A stretch of 64,000 nucleotides of DNA, taken from positions 3,598 to 67,597 of the forward strand of contig CAKVFO010000002.1 of NCBI GenBank assembly GCA_934746785.1. Reading direction: 5' to 3'. The DNA is from an uncultured Clostridium sp. GTDB lineage: Bacteria; Bacillota; Clostridia; Clostridiales; Clostridiaceae. Within the stretch, counting starts at the first letter, position 1, and every line of letters starts with the position of its first letter. Shown in pieces: positions 55,830-64,000 of this stretch. A model generated the notes under the pieces. The model was not told the DNA's origin. It saw only the letters and a list, made by a program, of their open reading frames with translations, and did no database searches. The position numbers were made by a program, and so were the translations under genes.

Positions 55830-57164
55830 ATGGCAAAAGGGCGAATTAAAGTTCAGTGTTTTCAAGGTGATAGTTATATTCCAGTAGATGGTTCTAAAGT
55901 TACCATAAGACCTTCAGGAGACAACTCTCAGGCAAGAACTAACTATAGAGTAGATTTGGTAACAGATTCTTTGGGAGCAACTCAGCCTATAGAGGTTGAT
56001 GCACCTCCACTTGAATATTCTCAAAATCCATCGAATAATGCACCTTACAGCTTATATGATATAAGAGTTGAAAAGGCAGGATTTGAGGATGTATCTATAA
56101 GAAACGTTCAGGTTTTTCCAGAGAGAACAGCTCTTCAGAATGTTAATTTAACTCAGGCATCTAATTCAAGAGCAAGCAGAGCAAAGGTAATAGTTGTACT
56201 TCCTAACACTTTGTTTGGAAATTATCCTGCTAAAATACCTGAAAATCCAGATAAACCATTACCAGCACCGTCAAGCGGAGTTGTACTTCCAAAGCCAGTA
56301 GTTCCTGAGTTTATTACAGTTCATCAAGGAAGTCCTAATGATAATACAGCACCAAATTATACAGTAAATTATAAGGATTATATAAAGAATGTAGCATCAT
56401 GTGAAATTTATTCAACATGGCCTGAAAGCACTATAAGGGCAAATATATTTTGTATAATATCATTTACTTTAAATAGAATTTATACAGAGTGGTATAAAGG
56501 AAAAGGAAAGAATTTTGATATAACAAGTTCTACAGCTTATGATCATGCTTTTAATTATGGAAGAAATATTTATGATAGTATTAGTGCAATAGTAGATGAA
56601 ATATTCTCGACTTATATAAGGAGATATGGAAGAAAGCAGCCTTTATTAACTCAATATTGTGATGGCAAAAATGTTACATGTCCTCAATGGTTAAGTCAAT
56701 GGGGAAGCAAGTATTTAGGAGATCAGGGAAAGGTTCCTTATGAAATTTTAACTTATTACTATGGAAATGATATAGAGCTTACAACAGCAGAACAGGTTAA
56801 AGGAAGTCCATCATCTTATCCAGGCTTTGATTTAGATATAGGTTCAAGTGGAGAGCCAGTAAGAATGGTTCAACAGTTTTTAAATAGAATAGCTCAAAAC
56901 TATCCTTTAATACCTAAGGTGGCTGTTGATGGACAGTATGGAAGCTCAACAGCAGAACAGGTTAAAGTATTTCAAAGTATATTCAATTTACCACAGACCG
57001 GAGTAGTTGATTATGCAACTTGGTATAAGATATCTGATGTTTATGTTGGAGTTACTAAGATAGCAGAATTAAGAAGTGAAAATGTATTTTATCCACCTGG
57101 AGCTAAAACAGGCTACAGAGGAATAGAAACTCCAAGTTTTCACTATCCAACAGATTTTTTATAG
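55830..57164 (+). CDS. sleC: SleC, spore cortex-lytic proenzyme
   Basis: 444 aa. N-terminal prepro region about 1-150 (GRIKVQCFQGDSYIPVDGSKVTI..., beta-rich), then a SpoIID-like lytic-transglycosylase domain (NVASCEIYSTWPESTIRANIFCIISFTLNRIYTEWY...DITSSTAYDHAFNYGR), then a peptidoglycan-binding domain near the C-terminus (GSSGEPVRMVQQFLNRI...VDGQYGSSTAEQVKVFQ). It degrades cortex after cleavage by a Csp protease, which is encoded just upstream. ATG after CGGAG. Ends at hairpins. Confidence 0.93.
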   Translation: MAKGRIKVQCFQGDSYIPVDGSKVTIRPSGDNSQARTNYRVDLVTDSLGATQPIEVDAPPLEYSQNPSNNAPYSLYDIRVEKAGFEDVSIRNVQVFPERTALQNVNLTQASNSRASRAKVIVVLPNTLFGNYPAKIPENPDKPLPAPSSGVVLPKPVVPEFITVHQGSPNDNTAPNYTVNYKDYIKNVASCEIYSTWPESTIRANIFCIISFTLNRIYTEWYKGKGKNFDITSSTAYDHAFNYGRNIYDSISAIVDEIFSTYIRRYGRKQPLLTQYCDGKNVTCPQWLSQWGSKYLGDQGKVPYEILTYYYGNDIELTTAEQVKGSPSSYPGFDLDIGSSGEPVRMVQQFLNRIAQNYPLIPKVAVDGQYGSSTAEQVKVFQSIFNLPQTGVVDYATWYKISDVYVGVTKIAELRSENVFYPPGAKTGYRGIETPSFHYPTDFL

Positions 57165-57192
57165 GAGTAAAAGAGTAAATACTCTTTTACTC
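57165..57192 (+). terminator. Hairpin after sleC
   Basis: Perfect 13-bp stem GAGTAAAAGAGTA / TACTCTTTTACTC with a 2-nt gap; begins immediately after the sleC stop. No clear T run, so termination is not certain. Confidence 0.7.
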
Positions 57193-57194
57193 TC

Positions 57195-57242
57195 AAGAAC
57201 TTTAGAGTATATACTCTTAAGAACTTTAGAGTATATACTCTT
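57195..57242. repeat. Two perfect 24-bp tandem repeats, each palindromic
   Basis: Units 57195-57218 and 57219-57242 are identical and each contains AGAGTATATACTCT. They fill the space between sleC and the stop of the minus-strand PflX-like gene and could act as its terminator. Confidence 0.85.
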
Positions 57243-58148
57243 TTAAACACCTTGCATTTTGAAGGAAGGGATATAACTTTTATTATTAGTTCCTTCTTCT
57301 TGAATAAATCCATTAGTAACACCAATATTAGCAGCGTAGGTAATTAATGAGTCATAGTGTTTTGGATTTAAAGGTTTATTTATTTCAGGATAAAGGGCAG
57401 CATTATGCATAGGAATATACTGATTCATAATGCTTATATAAACAGAATCACCAAAGGTATTATAGATTTCATCAATAACCTTCTTAGAATCAAATAATAG
57501 TCCTGGAAGCATTAAATGCCTTATAATAACGCCTTTTTGAATTTTACCTTCATCATCAAATTTAGGTTCACCAGTTTGTCTAACCATCTCTTTTAAAACA
57601 GGAATTATGTTTTCTTTATATTCTTTTATTTTAGAGTATTTTAAAGAATATTTATCATTAAAATACTTGAAGTCAGGTAAATAAACATCTATGTATCCAT
57701 CTAGAGATTTTATTGTTTCAAGAGAATCATAACTATTTGTATTATAAAGAATAGGAAGGTTTAATCCTTTATTTCTAGCAATCTCTATAGCCTCTTTTAT
57801 TTGAGGAACATAATGAGTTGGAGTCACTAGATTTATATTGTTAGCTCCCTTTCCTTGAAGTTCCATAAATATATCACTTAATCTTTCAATAGAAACAGCT
57901 TTTCCTTTAAACTCTTGGCTTATTTCATGGTTCTGACAGAATACACATTTCAAGTTACAGTGGGAGAAAAATACAGCACCAGATCCATTGCCGCAAGATA
58001 TAGGCGGCTCTTCCCACATATGAAGTTCAGCTCTTGCTAGTTTTACAGTATCATTTGCTCTGCATACACCAAGCTGTCCATTAAGCCTGTTGACTTTACA
58101 GTTCCATTTACATAGAGAACAGCTTTCTAAAAGTTTTTCATATTTCAA
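57243..58148 (-). CDS. Radical SAM protein, PflX-like (pyruvate formate-lyase activating homolog)
   Basis: 301 aa. CNLKCVFCQN is the radical-SAM 4Fe-4S motif; an N-terminal CSLCKWNCKVNR...LGVC holds extra cysteines. HYVPQI, YNTNSYD, PDFKYF fit the COG1313 (PflX) group. Substrate unknown. Start is TTG at 58148, downstream of GGAGGTG (58160-58154) that is itself locked in an 18-bp hairpin (next entry). Confidence 0.85.
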   Translation of the reverse strand: MKYEKLLESCSLCKWNCKVNRLNGQLGVCRANDTVKLARAELHMWEEPPISCGNGSGAVFFSHCNLKCVFCQNHEISQEFKGKAVSIERLSDIFMELQGKGANNINLVTPTHYVPQIKEAIEIARNKGLNLPILYNTNSYDSLETIKSLDGYIDVYLPDFKYFNDKYSLKYSKIKEYKENIIPVLKEMVRQTGEPKFDDEGKIQKGVIIRHLMLPGLLFDSKKVIDEIYNTFGDSVYISIMNQYIPMHNAALYPEINKPLNPKHYDSLITYAANIGVTNGFIQEEGTNNKSYIPSFKMQGV

Positions 58149-58153
58149 AAAAA

Positions 58154-58197
58154 CACCTCCTCTTAGTCTTACTAAATTATAAGACTAAGAGGAGGTG
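58154..58197 (-). promoter_or_regulatory. 18-bp hairpin that sequesters the PflX-like gene's ribosome site
   Basis: Arms 58154-58171 and 58180-58197 are perfectly complementary, 8-nt loop. On the minus strand the 3' arm ends in GGAGGTG, the ribosome site, and the 5' arm starts CACCTCC. The hairpin is followed by seven T's that run into the TTG start codon, so it looks both like an intrinsic terminator for the YkvI gene and a translation block. Confidence 0.85.
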
Positions 58198-58208
58198 ATT
58201 ACAAATAG

Positions 58209-59270
58209 TTAGTCTGTAAGCTCATTCTTATGCTTAACATAAAATAGAATGCATTGACTTATAAATATTAAACTTAAAACTCCAAAGGCAGGGTAGAGTG
58301 TTGAAATTAAGTTTGTAAACCCTATCTGCGATATTGGAAGAGCTACAGCAAGGACAATAAATATGCCTTTTTTAAACTTTATATTGAAACTTTGTTCTAA
58401 AGTTTTGCTTATAGAATATACATCAGAAACCTCTGTTGAAAACATTTCTAGCAATATAATTACTAAAAGTAAAGCCTGAACAATGGCGCCAAACCTTTGA
58501 GAAACGAATAGTAAAGGAATTTCATATTCGTATATATAAGGCTGATTAACAGTTAGTAAAAGATTAATCATACAGCAAAGAAGAGTTAATCCTAGAGCAC
58601 CCAAAGATATACCTGTAATCATTGTTTTAGACTTTTTCATTTTATTACTTAAGGGTACTAATACTCCAGAAGAGCAAAGTGTATTATAACCAGCATAAAG
58701 AATAGTAGAAAGCAAAATACCTTCTTTCTTTGGAGTAAAACTCTTTAGATTGTCTACGGTAAGGAGATCTTTGCAAAATATAAAATATAGTAATGTAATT
58801 AAAGTCATAGTAAAAATTAAAGAAGGTACAATGAAAGAATTAACTTCAATTAATCCATCTGTTCCTCTAAGTAGAAAGAAAGTTGCAAGACCAAGCATTA
58901 TTAAAGTTCCCACAATCTTAGGTATTCCAAAAAATTGATTAATAAGAGCACCGCTTCCTGCTAAAATTATTGATGCACTTGAAATTAAATAAAGTGTAGT
59001 TATAACCCCAGTAAGTTTTCCAAAGATATTAGGGCTTATAATTTTCATTACGTCACTATAGGAATCTAATTTATAGTTAACACTTATTTTAGAGATTATT
59101 GTTCCTATGAATATATAAAAGGCACCACATAAAATTATTCCTAGAAAGCTCGTTATCCCAAAAGAAGTGAAAAATTGAGTTATCTCTTTTCCAGAAGCTA
59201 AGCCAGCTCCAACAATAGTTCCTATAAAAACTACAGCTATTTGAAAGATTTTTGTAAGCTCATTTTTCAA
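58209..59270 (-). CDS. YkvI-family membrane transporter
   Basis: 353 aa, ten to eleven helices, distantly related to amino-acid-polyamine/LeuT-fold symporters. FIGTIVGAGLASGKEITQFF in the first helix is the family hallmark. Substrate unknown. Start is TTG 59270, placed by AAAGGAG 7 nt upstream; longer in-frame starts contain that site. Upstream of the PflX-like gene, separated by the hairpin. Confidence 0.83.
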   Translation of the reverse strand: MKNELTKIFQIAVVFIGTIVGAGLASGKEITQFFTSFGITSFLGIILCGAFYIFIGTIISKISVNYKLDSYSDVMKIISPNIFGKLTGVITTLYLISSASIILAGSGALINQFFGIPKIVGTLIMLGLATFFLLRGTDGLIEVNSFIVPSLIFTMTLITLLYFIFCKDLLTVDNLKSFTPKKEGILLSTILYAGYNTLCSSGVLVPLSNKMKKSKTMITGISLGALGLTLLCCMINLLLTVNQPYIYEYEIPLLFVSQRFGAIVQALLLVIILLEMFSTEVSDVYSISKTLEQSFNIKFKKGIFIVLAVALPISQIGFTNLISTLYPAFGVLSLIFISQCILFYVKHKNELTD

Positions 59271-59408
59271 AAGAAAGCTCCTTTCCAAGTTACTTCTTAA
59301 TAACAAATATATTATCAATAGATATTTTTATTACTTAACTTATTTGAATAAGTAAAAATTTCTTATGGAAAACTAAGTTTATCAAGTTAGATGAAGGGAG
59401 AGCTTTGG

Positions 59409-60449
59409 ATGAAAAAAATTATTATTTTTATTTTATGTTTAGGACTAATTGGATGTAGTACTGTAGTTCAAAATGTAAGTTCAAATTTATTTGATATAGA
59501 AAAAGCAAAAGAGATTTCAAGTAAATATATGAGTGCGTTATCAGAAAGTGAGATATCAGAGGCAGAATCACTTTGTGAAAATAAATTTATATCTAATAAA
59601 GAAGCTGAAAAGCTGGAAAATAATAAGTTTTTAGCTTATAAAATTGATGAAGTTAATGAAGGTGCTGATTATGCGTATATTAAATATCTCGTAATCAGGG
59701 GTAATAATAGTGAAGTAAGAGCTGATTTAGACAGTATAGAACTAAAGATTAGTAAAATACAAGATAATTATAAGATAACTGAAGTAGAAGCTAAAAATGT
59801 AAAGCAGGTTTACCTTGAAAAAGAGAATTTAAGAATAATAGATGGAATGACAGGTAAGAGTAATCTTCTTTTAAGAAAAAAGGATATACCTAAAGAGGTC
59901 TATAGAAAAGGTGATGAAGTAACTTTAACTATGGATACAGTTCCAGACGTTCAATTCAGTAAATTAAATATTGGATTTCAAGGAAAATATGTAGGCATGA
60001 CTTTGAGTAATAGCAATAAAACATTAGTTGTACTTTCAGTAATAAGTAATGAAGATGGGAATTCTAAAGCATCAGGAAAGGTGAACTCAGAAAGTGGTGA
60101 AGAGATAGAAGATATTTTTGAAAAGCCTGTATCACAAAAGATAATAGGATATGATCTTGTTAATGCAGGAAAGACAGAGAAAATATTATTTACTGACAAT
60201 GATGAGGCATTAGTACTTCAAGTGAAAAAAGAAGGCGAAGGTTCAGCGGTAAGAGTATATAAAAATGCAACGGGAGAACTTATGAATTTAGAAATAAATA
60301 AAAAGTTCCCATCTGATAAGTACTCATTAGATGTAAAAAAGATAACAGAAGGCAGGATTTATATAGATGTAACATCTTTAGATAGTAATGCTGAAGATGG
60401 TGGCAGATATGTTATAGATATTGAAAATATGGATATTTATAAGGAATAG
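59409..60449 (+). CDS. Putative lipoprotein with beta-rich domain
   Basis: 346 aa. Signal peptide MKKIIIFILCLGLIGC with lipobox LIGC (Cys 16). A helical N-terminal part (AKEISSKYMSALSESEISEAESLCENKFISN, DUF4878/NTF2-like in look) is followed by a charged, beta-rich region about 150-346. No catalytic motif is seen. ATG 59409 is 8 nt after GAAGGGAG. Not recognised further. Confidence 0.7.
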   Translation: MKKIIIFILCLGLIGCSTVVQNVSSNLFDIEKAKEISSKYMSALSESEISEAESLCENKFISNKEAEKLENNKFLAYKIDEVNEGADYAYIKYLVIRGNNSEVRADLDSIELKISKIQDNYKITEVEAKNVKQVYLEKENLRIIDGMTGKSNLLLRKKDIPKEVYRKGDEVTLTMDTVPDVQFSKLNIGFQGKYVGMTLSNSNKTLVVLSVISNEDGNSKASGKVNSESGEEIEDIFEKPVSQKIIGYDLVNAGKTEKILFTDNDEALVLQVKKEGEGSAVRVYKNATGELMNLEINKKFPSDKYSLDVKKITEGRIYIDVTSLDSNAEDGGRYVIDIENMDIYKE

Positions 60450-60488
60450 TATTTTATATTATAATATTATATTGATGAAGTTAGGCTT

Positions 60489-60529
60489 AGAGCTGTGGCA
60501 TTATAGTTAAATTTAAATGCAGCAGCTCT
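60489..60529. other. Hairpin upstream of the radical SAM gene
   Basis: AGAGCTG (60489-60495) pairs with CAGCTCT (60523-60529), and GCATT (60498-60502) with AATGC (60516-60520); no T run follows. A weak terminator or 5'-leader structure. Confidence 0.45.
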
Positions 60530-60575
60530 GCGTTTATAACTAAGTATAATAAATGGAAGGCAGGAGGAGAAGCAG

Positions 60576-61502
60576 ATGCCAAGAGAATGGAATGGAAAGA
60601 GATATCATAATTTAAACTATTTCTTAAGAGAAAAATTTGGTCAAAAAGTTTTTAAGATTTCTTTAGATGGTGGTTTTTCTTGTCCAAATAGAGATGGAAC
60701 TATAAGCAAGGGTGGATGTCTATTCTGTAGTGAAAGAGGTTCAGGAGACTTTGCAGGAGATAGAGATTTTTCAATAACTAAACAGTTTGACGACATAAAA
60801 CTAATGATGTCTAAGAAGTGGAAGGAAGGAAAGTATATAGCTTATTTTCAGGCATATACAAATACTTATGCACCAATAGATGTGTTAAAGCAAAAATATG
60901 AAGAAGCATTAAAGCAAGAAGGAGTTGTTGCATTAGCAATAGCTACAAGACCTGATTGTTTAGGTGAGGATGTATTAGATTTATTAGAAGAGATAAATAA
61001 GAAGTTTTATGTATGGGTAGAGCTTGGCCTTCAAACTTATAGTGATGAAACAGCAAAGAAGATAAATAGAGGCTATAAGAGAGAAGTTTTTGAAGATGCC
61101 ATAAAGAGACTTAAAAAAAGAAATATTGATTTTGTAGTTCACAGCATATTTGGACTGCCTGGAGAAACTAAAGAAGACATGCTAAAAACTGTTGACTACA
61201 TAGCTCATTCAGGAGCACAAGGAGTTAAATTTCACCTGCTTCACTTAATGGAAAATACTCCAATGGTGAAGTTATATGAAAAGGGTCAGTTAGAATTTTT
61301 ATCTCAAGAAGATTATGTAGAATTATTATGTAAGGCAGTAGAAATGCTTCCAGAAGAAATGGTAGTTCATAGACTTACTGGTGATGCACCAAGAGACTTA
61401 TTAATAGGACCTATGTGGAGTCTTAAAAAATGGGAAGTTTTAAATTCAATAGATAAAGCAATGGTAGATAATGATGTTTATCAAGGAAAAAGTTTTAAAT
61501 AG
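60576..61502 (+). CDS. Radical SAM protein, TIGR01212/YhcC family
   Basis: 308 aa. SLDGGFSCPNRDGTISKGGCLFCS contains a widely spaced cysteine set used for the 4Fe-4S cluster in this family; YFQAYTNTYAP, IATRPDC, WVELGLQT, HLTGDAPRDLLIGP-like motifs follow. Function unknown, proposed RNA or cofactor modification. AGGAGGAG before ATG. Followed by comB-like gene 8 nt later, so an operon. Confidence 0.88.
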   Translation: MPREWNGKRYHNLNYFLREKFGQKVFKISLDGGFSCPNRDGTISKGGCLFCSERGSGDFAGDRDFSITKQFDDIKLMMSKKWKEGKYIAYFQAYTNTYAPIDVLKQKYEEALKQEGVVALAIATRPDCLGEDVLDLLEEINKKFYVWVELGLQTYSDETAKKINRGYKREVFEDAIKRLKKRNIDFVVHSIFGLPGETKEDMLKTVDYIAHSGAQGVKFHLLHLMENTPMVKLYEKGQLEFLSQEDYVELLCKAVEMLPEEMVVHRLTGDAPRDLLIGPMWSLKKWEVLNSIDKAMVDNDVYQGKSFK

Positions 61503-61510
61503 GAGTTGAA

Positions 61511-62236
61511 GTGAAGATGAATATAGATGTTATAATTTCAGCTGACTATATAAGAGAAGACATTATAAAAGATAAGACTGTAGTTGTCATAGATATGTTA
61601 AGAGCAACTTCAGTTATTACAACAGCTATAATGAATGGTTGTAAAGAAGTTATACCAACATTAACAGTAGAAGAAGCTTTTAAAAAAAGAGATGAACTAG
61701 GAAGAGAAAATTGTATTTTAGGAGGAGAAAGAAAAGCAATAAAGGTCGAAGGCTTTGATTTCTCTAATTCTCCTTTAGAATATACAGAGGAAAAAATAAA
61801 AGGTAAGAGTATAGTTTTAAGTACAACTAATGGTACAAGAACATTAACAAGCTGTTTAAGTGCAGATAAAATATATGTTGGTTCTGTTCTTAATGCAGCA
61901 GCTGTTGCTAAAAAGCTAGTAGAAGATAATAAAGATGTTGTTATAGTTAATTCAGGAACAAACGGCCAGTTTTCAATGGACGATTACATCTGCACAGGAT
62001 TTATATTAAAAGAGTTAACAGATTTGACATCTAAGGTTTACTTAAGTGATATAGCAAAGGCATCTGTAAGTGCTTATGACTCATACCCTGATATAACAAG
62101 CTATATAAAAGATGCAAGGCATTATGAAGTAATGATGAACCTTAACCTTCAAAAAGATTTGAAGTATTGTGTTCAAAAAAATATAACAAAAGTAGTACCC
62201 CAATATACTGACGGGCATATTATAGGAATAAGTTAG
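61511..62236 (+). CDS. comB: ComB-family phosphatase (2-phosphosulfolactate phosphatase)
   Basis: 241 aa. VVIDMLRATSVITTA, GGERKAIKVEGFDFSNSPLEY, TTNGTRTL, and SGTNGQFSMDDYICTG are the metal- and substrate-site motifs. The archaeal enzyme acts in coenzyme M synthesis, but clostridia do not make that cofactor as far as known, so the true substrate is probably different. GTG at 61511 lies 5 nt after AGGAG; ATG 61517 is an alternative. Confidence 0.85.
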   Translation: MKMNIDVIISADYIREDIIKDKTVVVIDMLRATSVITTAIMNGCKEVIPTLTVEEAFKKRDELGRENCILGGERKAIKVEGFDFSNSPLEYTEEKIKGKSIVLSTTNGTRTLTSCLSADKIYVGSVLNAAAVAKKLVEDNKDVVIVNSGTNGQFSMDDYICTGFILKELTDLTSKVYLSDIAKASVSAYDSYPDITSYIKDARHYEVMMNLNLQKDLKYCVQKNITKVVPQYTDGHIIGIS

Positions 62237-62286
62237 TTACAAAATAAATAGGTATAAGTAATGTCAAGTATAAAGGGGAAAGGGTT

Positions 62287-62883
62287 ATGTGTAGATGTAA
62301 GTATCCGAAATATATTAACAAGCAAGGTATTTCAGTTGTAGAGGATGAAAAGGGAGAAAGATGCTATGAGGCATCTTTTGATTTAAATTATGAAGGAAAA
62401 TGCATTTTAGTTATTTCTAGAGCCCCAAAGGAAATAGGTAATAATAAATGTGATTGTTTATATAGAAGAATAATAAAATATATTGAAAAAAATGAAGAGA
62501 GTCTTGGTAAAGTAAGAAAATTAATAGTAGTAAATCTATTTACAATATATGAATATTCTAAAGAAGATCTGTACAATGAATGTATGCTTAAACGTAAAGC
62601 TTATATAGAGGGAAGTAAAGATGTTCTATACAATGATGAAATTATAGCATCAGCTATAAGAGAGGCAGATTGTATTATTGCAGGATGGGGAGAGCCGTTA
62701 GAAGGCTTAGAAGAAATTTATCTAAGAAGAGTAGAACTTATATTGAAATCCTTAAGGTATGAGCTTTTAAATAGCATAAGAAAGAAACGTATCTATAGAG
62801 TAGGAGAGATAAGCAAAAAAGGCTATCCAAAGCATTGTTTAGCATGGTCTTATAACGATAAAATAAATAATTTATTTGAATAG
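62287..62883 (+). CDS. DUF1643 domain protein
   Basis: 198 aa. KLIVVNLFTIYEY, ADCIIAGWGEP, and GYPKHCLAW correspond to the conserved VNLF / AWG / GxPKHPL pattern of DUF1643. N-terminal MCRCKYP adds two cysteines. Function unknown. AAAGGGG 8 nt before ATG. About 50 nt after comB; may be part of the same transcript. Confidence 0.7.
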   Translation: MCRCKYPKYINKQGISVVEDEKGERCYEASFDLNYEGKCILVISRAPKEIGNNKCDCLYRRIIKYIEKNEESLGKVRKLIVVNLFTIYEYSKEDLYNECMLKRKAYIEGSKDVLYNDEIIASAIREADCIIAGWGEPLEGLEEIYLRRVELILKSLRYELLNSIRKKRIYRVGEISKKGYPKHCLAWSYNDKINNLFE

Positions 62884-62886
62884 AAG

Positions 62887-62933
62887 AAAGAAGCAGGAGA
62901 TTTAATTCGCTATTATTTCACTGCTTCTTTAAA
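62887..62933. terminator. Bidirectional terminator
   Basis: 10-bp stem AAAGAAGCAG / CTGCTTCTTT with a 24-nt loop between convergent genes; T-rich on the plus side. Confidence 0.72.
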
Positions 62934-62935
62934 AT

Positions 62936-63856
62936 TTATTTCATTCCTAGCATTTTTAAATCCTCAGGTGCTAATTCATTTGAAATTGAAACTAGTCTTG
63001 AATGGAATTTTTTTGCTACATGAGCTAGAGCACTAGTTAAATTAATTTTTTCATAAGTACATTCAGCCATTTGAGCAAGTATTTTACCCTCTTTCATTAA
63101 TTCAACAACATGTTCAAAAATATTTTCAGTAAACTTTATTTTATATAAAGTTTTATCACTAAATTCATCTTTAATAATATTGTCATCCCCAATATATTCA
63201 TCATCTTCCAATGGTGCTGACGTTTGGAAGTGAATATCTCCACATAAAACAACTCCAGATTCTTCATAGAATATTATTATGAGAACCCCGTTATTTATAA
63301 ATAATGCTCTAGTTATGTTAGATATTCCAGTACTAGATTTTGCTAAAAACATTATTTTAAATCCATTTTCATTTAATTTATTATAAAGTTTTGTGATTTG
63401 ATTGTTTGGATTAGATGGTCCAAGTAACATATCAAATAACTTTTTATCAAAATTCATTATTCTATCAATTTTTAATGAACTTAAGTTTTCATTAGTAGTA
63501 CATTCTGCTATATCCCTAGCTGATAGGAAGATATCCTTTGAAAGATGAATAAGTTCATATAATGTAAGATTCCATTTAAGAATCATACCCCTAGTTGAAA
63601 TTATGTTTAGTACATGTTCTAATAGATCATCAAAAGAGTTATCTACATCTAAATTATAAGTGTAAGATACAAATTCATGACTTATATCAAAATACATCAT
63701 GTTAGCTGTTACAACGTCAGTTGAAAGGTCTATAGTAAGTACTAAACCGCTCTTGTAAAAAATATGATATTCATCTTTTGCGTAAGATTCACTAGATAAT
63801 TCGAAACCTTCTTCTTTTAAAACCGAATAAATTAAATCCATTTTTTTTGTAAACAT
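62936..63856 (-). CDS. Unknown protein
   Basis: 306 aa, no transmembrane segment, mixed alpha/beta with acidic stretches (EDDEYIGDDNIIKDEFSDK about residue 220). Composition matches its neighbours. AAGGGGG 8 nt before ATG. No family was recognised; the N-terminal ~100 residues and the 160-220 region both alternate short beta strands with turns, suggesting two similar halves, but I cannot prove it. Confidence 0.6.
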   Translation of the reverse strand: MFTKKMDLIYSVLKEEGFELSSESYAKDEYHIFYKSGLVLTIDLSTDVVTANMMYFDISHEFVSYTYNLDVDNSFDDLLEHVLNIISTRGMILKWNLTLYELIHLSKDIFLSARDIAECTTNENLSSLKIDRIMNFDKKLFDMLLGPSNPNNQITKLYNKLNENGFKIMFLAKSSTGISNITRALFINNGVLIIIFYEESGVVLCGDIHFQTSAPLEDDEYIGDDNIIKDEFSDKTLYKIKFTENIFEHVVELMKEGKILAQMAECTYEKINLTSALAHVAKKFHSRLVSISNELAPEDLKMLGMK

Positions 63857-63941
63857 AATGTAGCCCCCTTTTTAATGTATTGCTTATATTATATCACTGA
63901 GTTGTTAAAAAGAATAACTATTCAATTGGTGTTAGTATAAA

Positions 63942-64000
63942 GTAGTGGACACATTAAGTCGAACTAAGTAAAATATTATTTAGTTAAGAAAGGATGTGTC
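63942..64000 (+). mobile_element. Probable left end of an insertion sequence (truncated by the window)
   Basis: TAGTGGACACATTAAG... and AAGAAAGGATGTGTC at the window end have the look of an IS3/IS150-type terminus and the start of its first gene. The other end is outside the window, so the identification is weak. Confidence 0.35.

Overview
The window is about 64 kb of AT-rich chromosome (roughly 30% G+C by eye) with AGA/ATA-rich codon use, strong GGAGG-type ribosome sites and many hairpin-plus-T-tract terminators. The gene set points to an anaerobic, spore-forming, motile Firmicute close to Clostridium sensu stricto: a monomeric [FeFe] hydrogenase, a Csp-SleC germination pair, flagellin, FeoAB, AddAB and an S8 subtilase. 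Species cannot be fixed from the sequence alone. No prophage, CRISPR array, rRNA operon or replication origin was seen. One tRNA gene is present, and what looks like an IS left end is cut by the right edge.

Layout. 1-5 kb: addB (5' end cut off) and addA, recombination nuclease. 5-8.4 kb: cca and an L,D-transpeptidase on the minus strand, then a DUF1189 membrane protein. 8.4-15.3 kb: a dispersed repeat, sbcDC, an orphan histidine kinase, tRNA-Arg(ACG) and a solitary CARF-nuclease of the Card1/DUF1887 type. 15.4-31 kb: psd, a TetR regulator, [FeFe] hydrogenase, an ABC-F ATPase, a YbaK deacylase, hemolysin III, a DUF1836 + ABC-class ATPase pair, a YjiH transporter, a HAD phosphatase, an AI-2E permease and proBA. 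31-35 kb: a 190-nt nested hairpin element, a SigD-like promoter and a 1157-aa flagellin with a zinc-protease domain and a glycine-rich beta-repeat domain inserted. 35-41 kb: feoAB, an SDR, a HAD phosphatase, a cluster of three dispersed repeat modules and a decayed ABC transporter. 41-47.3 kb: a PHP phosphatase, a lipoprotein and carAB behind a PyrR-type leader. 47.4-52.2 kb: an SOS-box-controlled small gene of unknown function, an HD-GYP protein, murI, a STAS-like DUF4325 protein, a cyclophilin and an XRE regulator with a LexA-like but catalytically dead C-terminus. 52.2-57.2 kb: a tandem double subtilase (Csp-type) followed by sleC. 57.2-64 kb: two radical-SAM genes, a YkvI transporter, a lipoprotein, comB-like, DUF1643 and an unknown gene.

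How it fits together. Most genes are housekeeping and short operons (addBA, sbcDC, proBA, feoAB, carAB, csp-sleC). The most interesting content is (i) the enzyme-bearing flagellin, (ii) the carAB leader, where a PyrR-like RNA hairpin overlaps the ribosome site of a 32-codon peptide that is translated into the terminator, (iii) the LexA-boxed gene of unknown function, (iv) the CRISPR-less Card1-like protein beside a tRNA, and (v) modular, partly nested palindromic repeats (called A, B and C here) at gene 3' ends that look like an undescribed family of structured elements.
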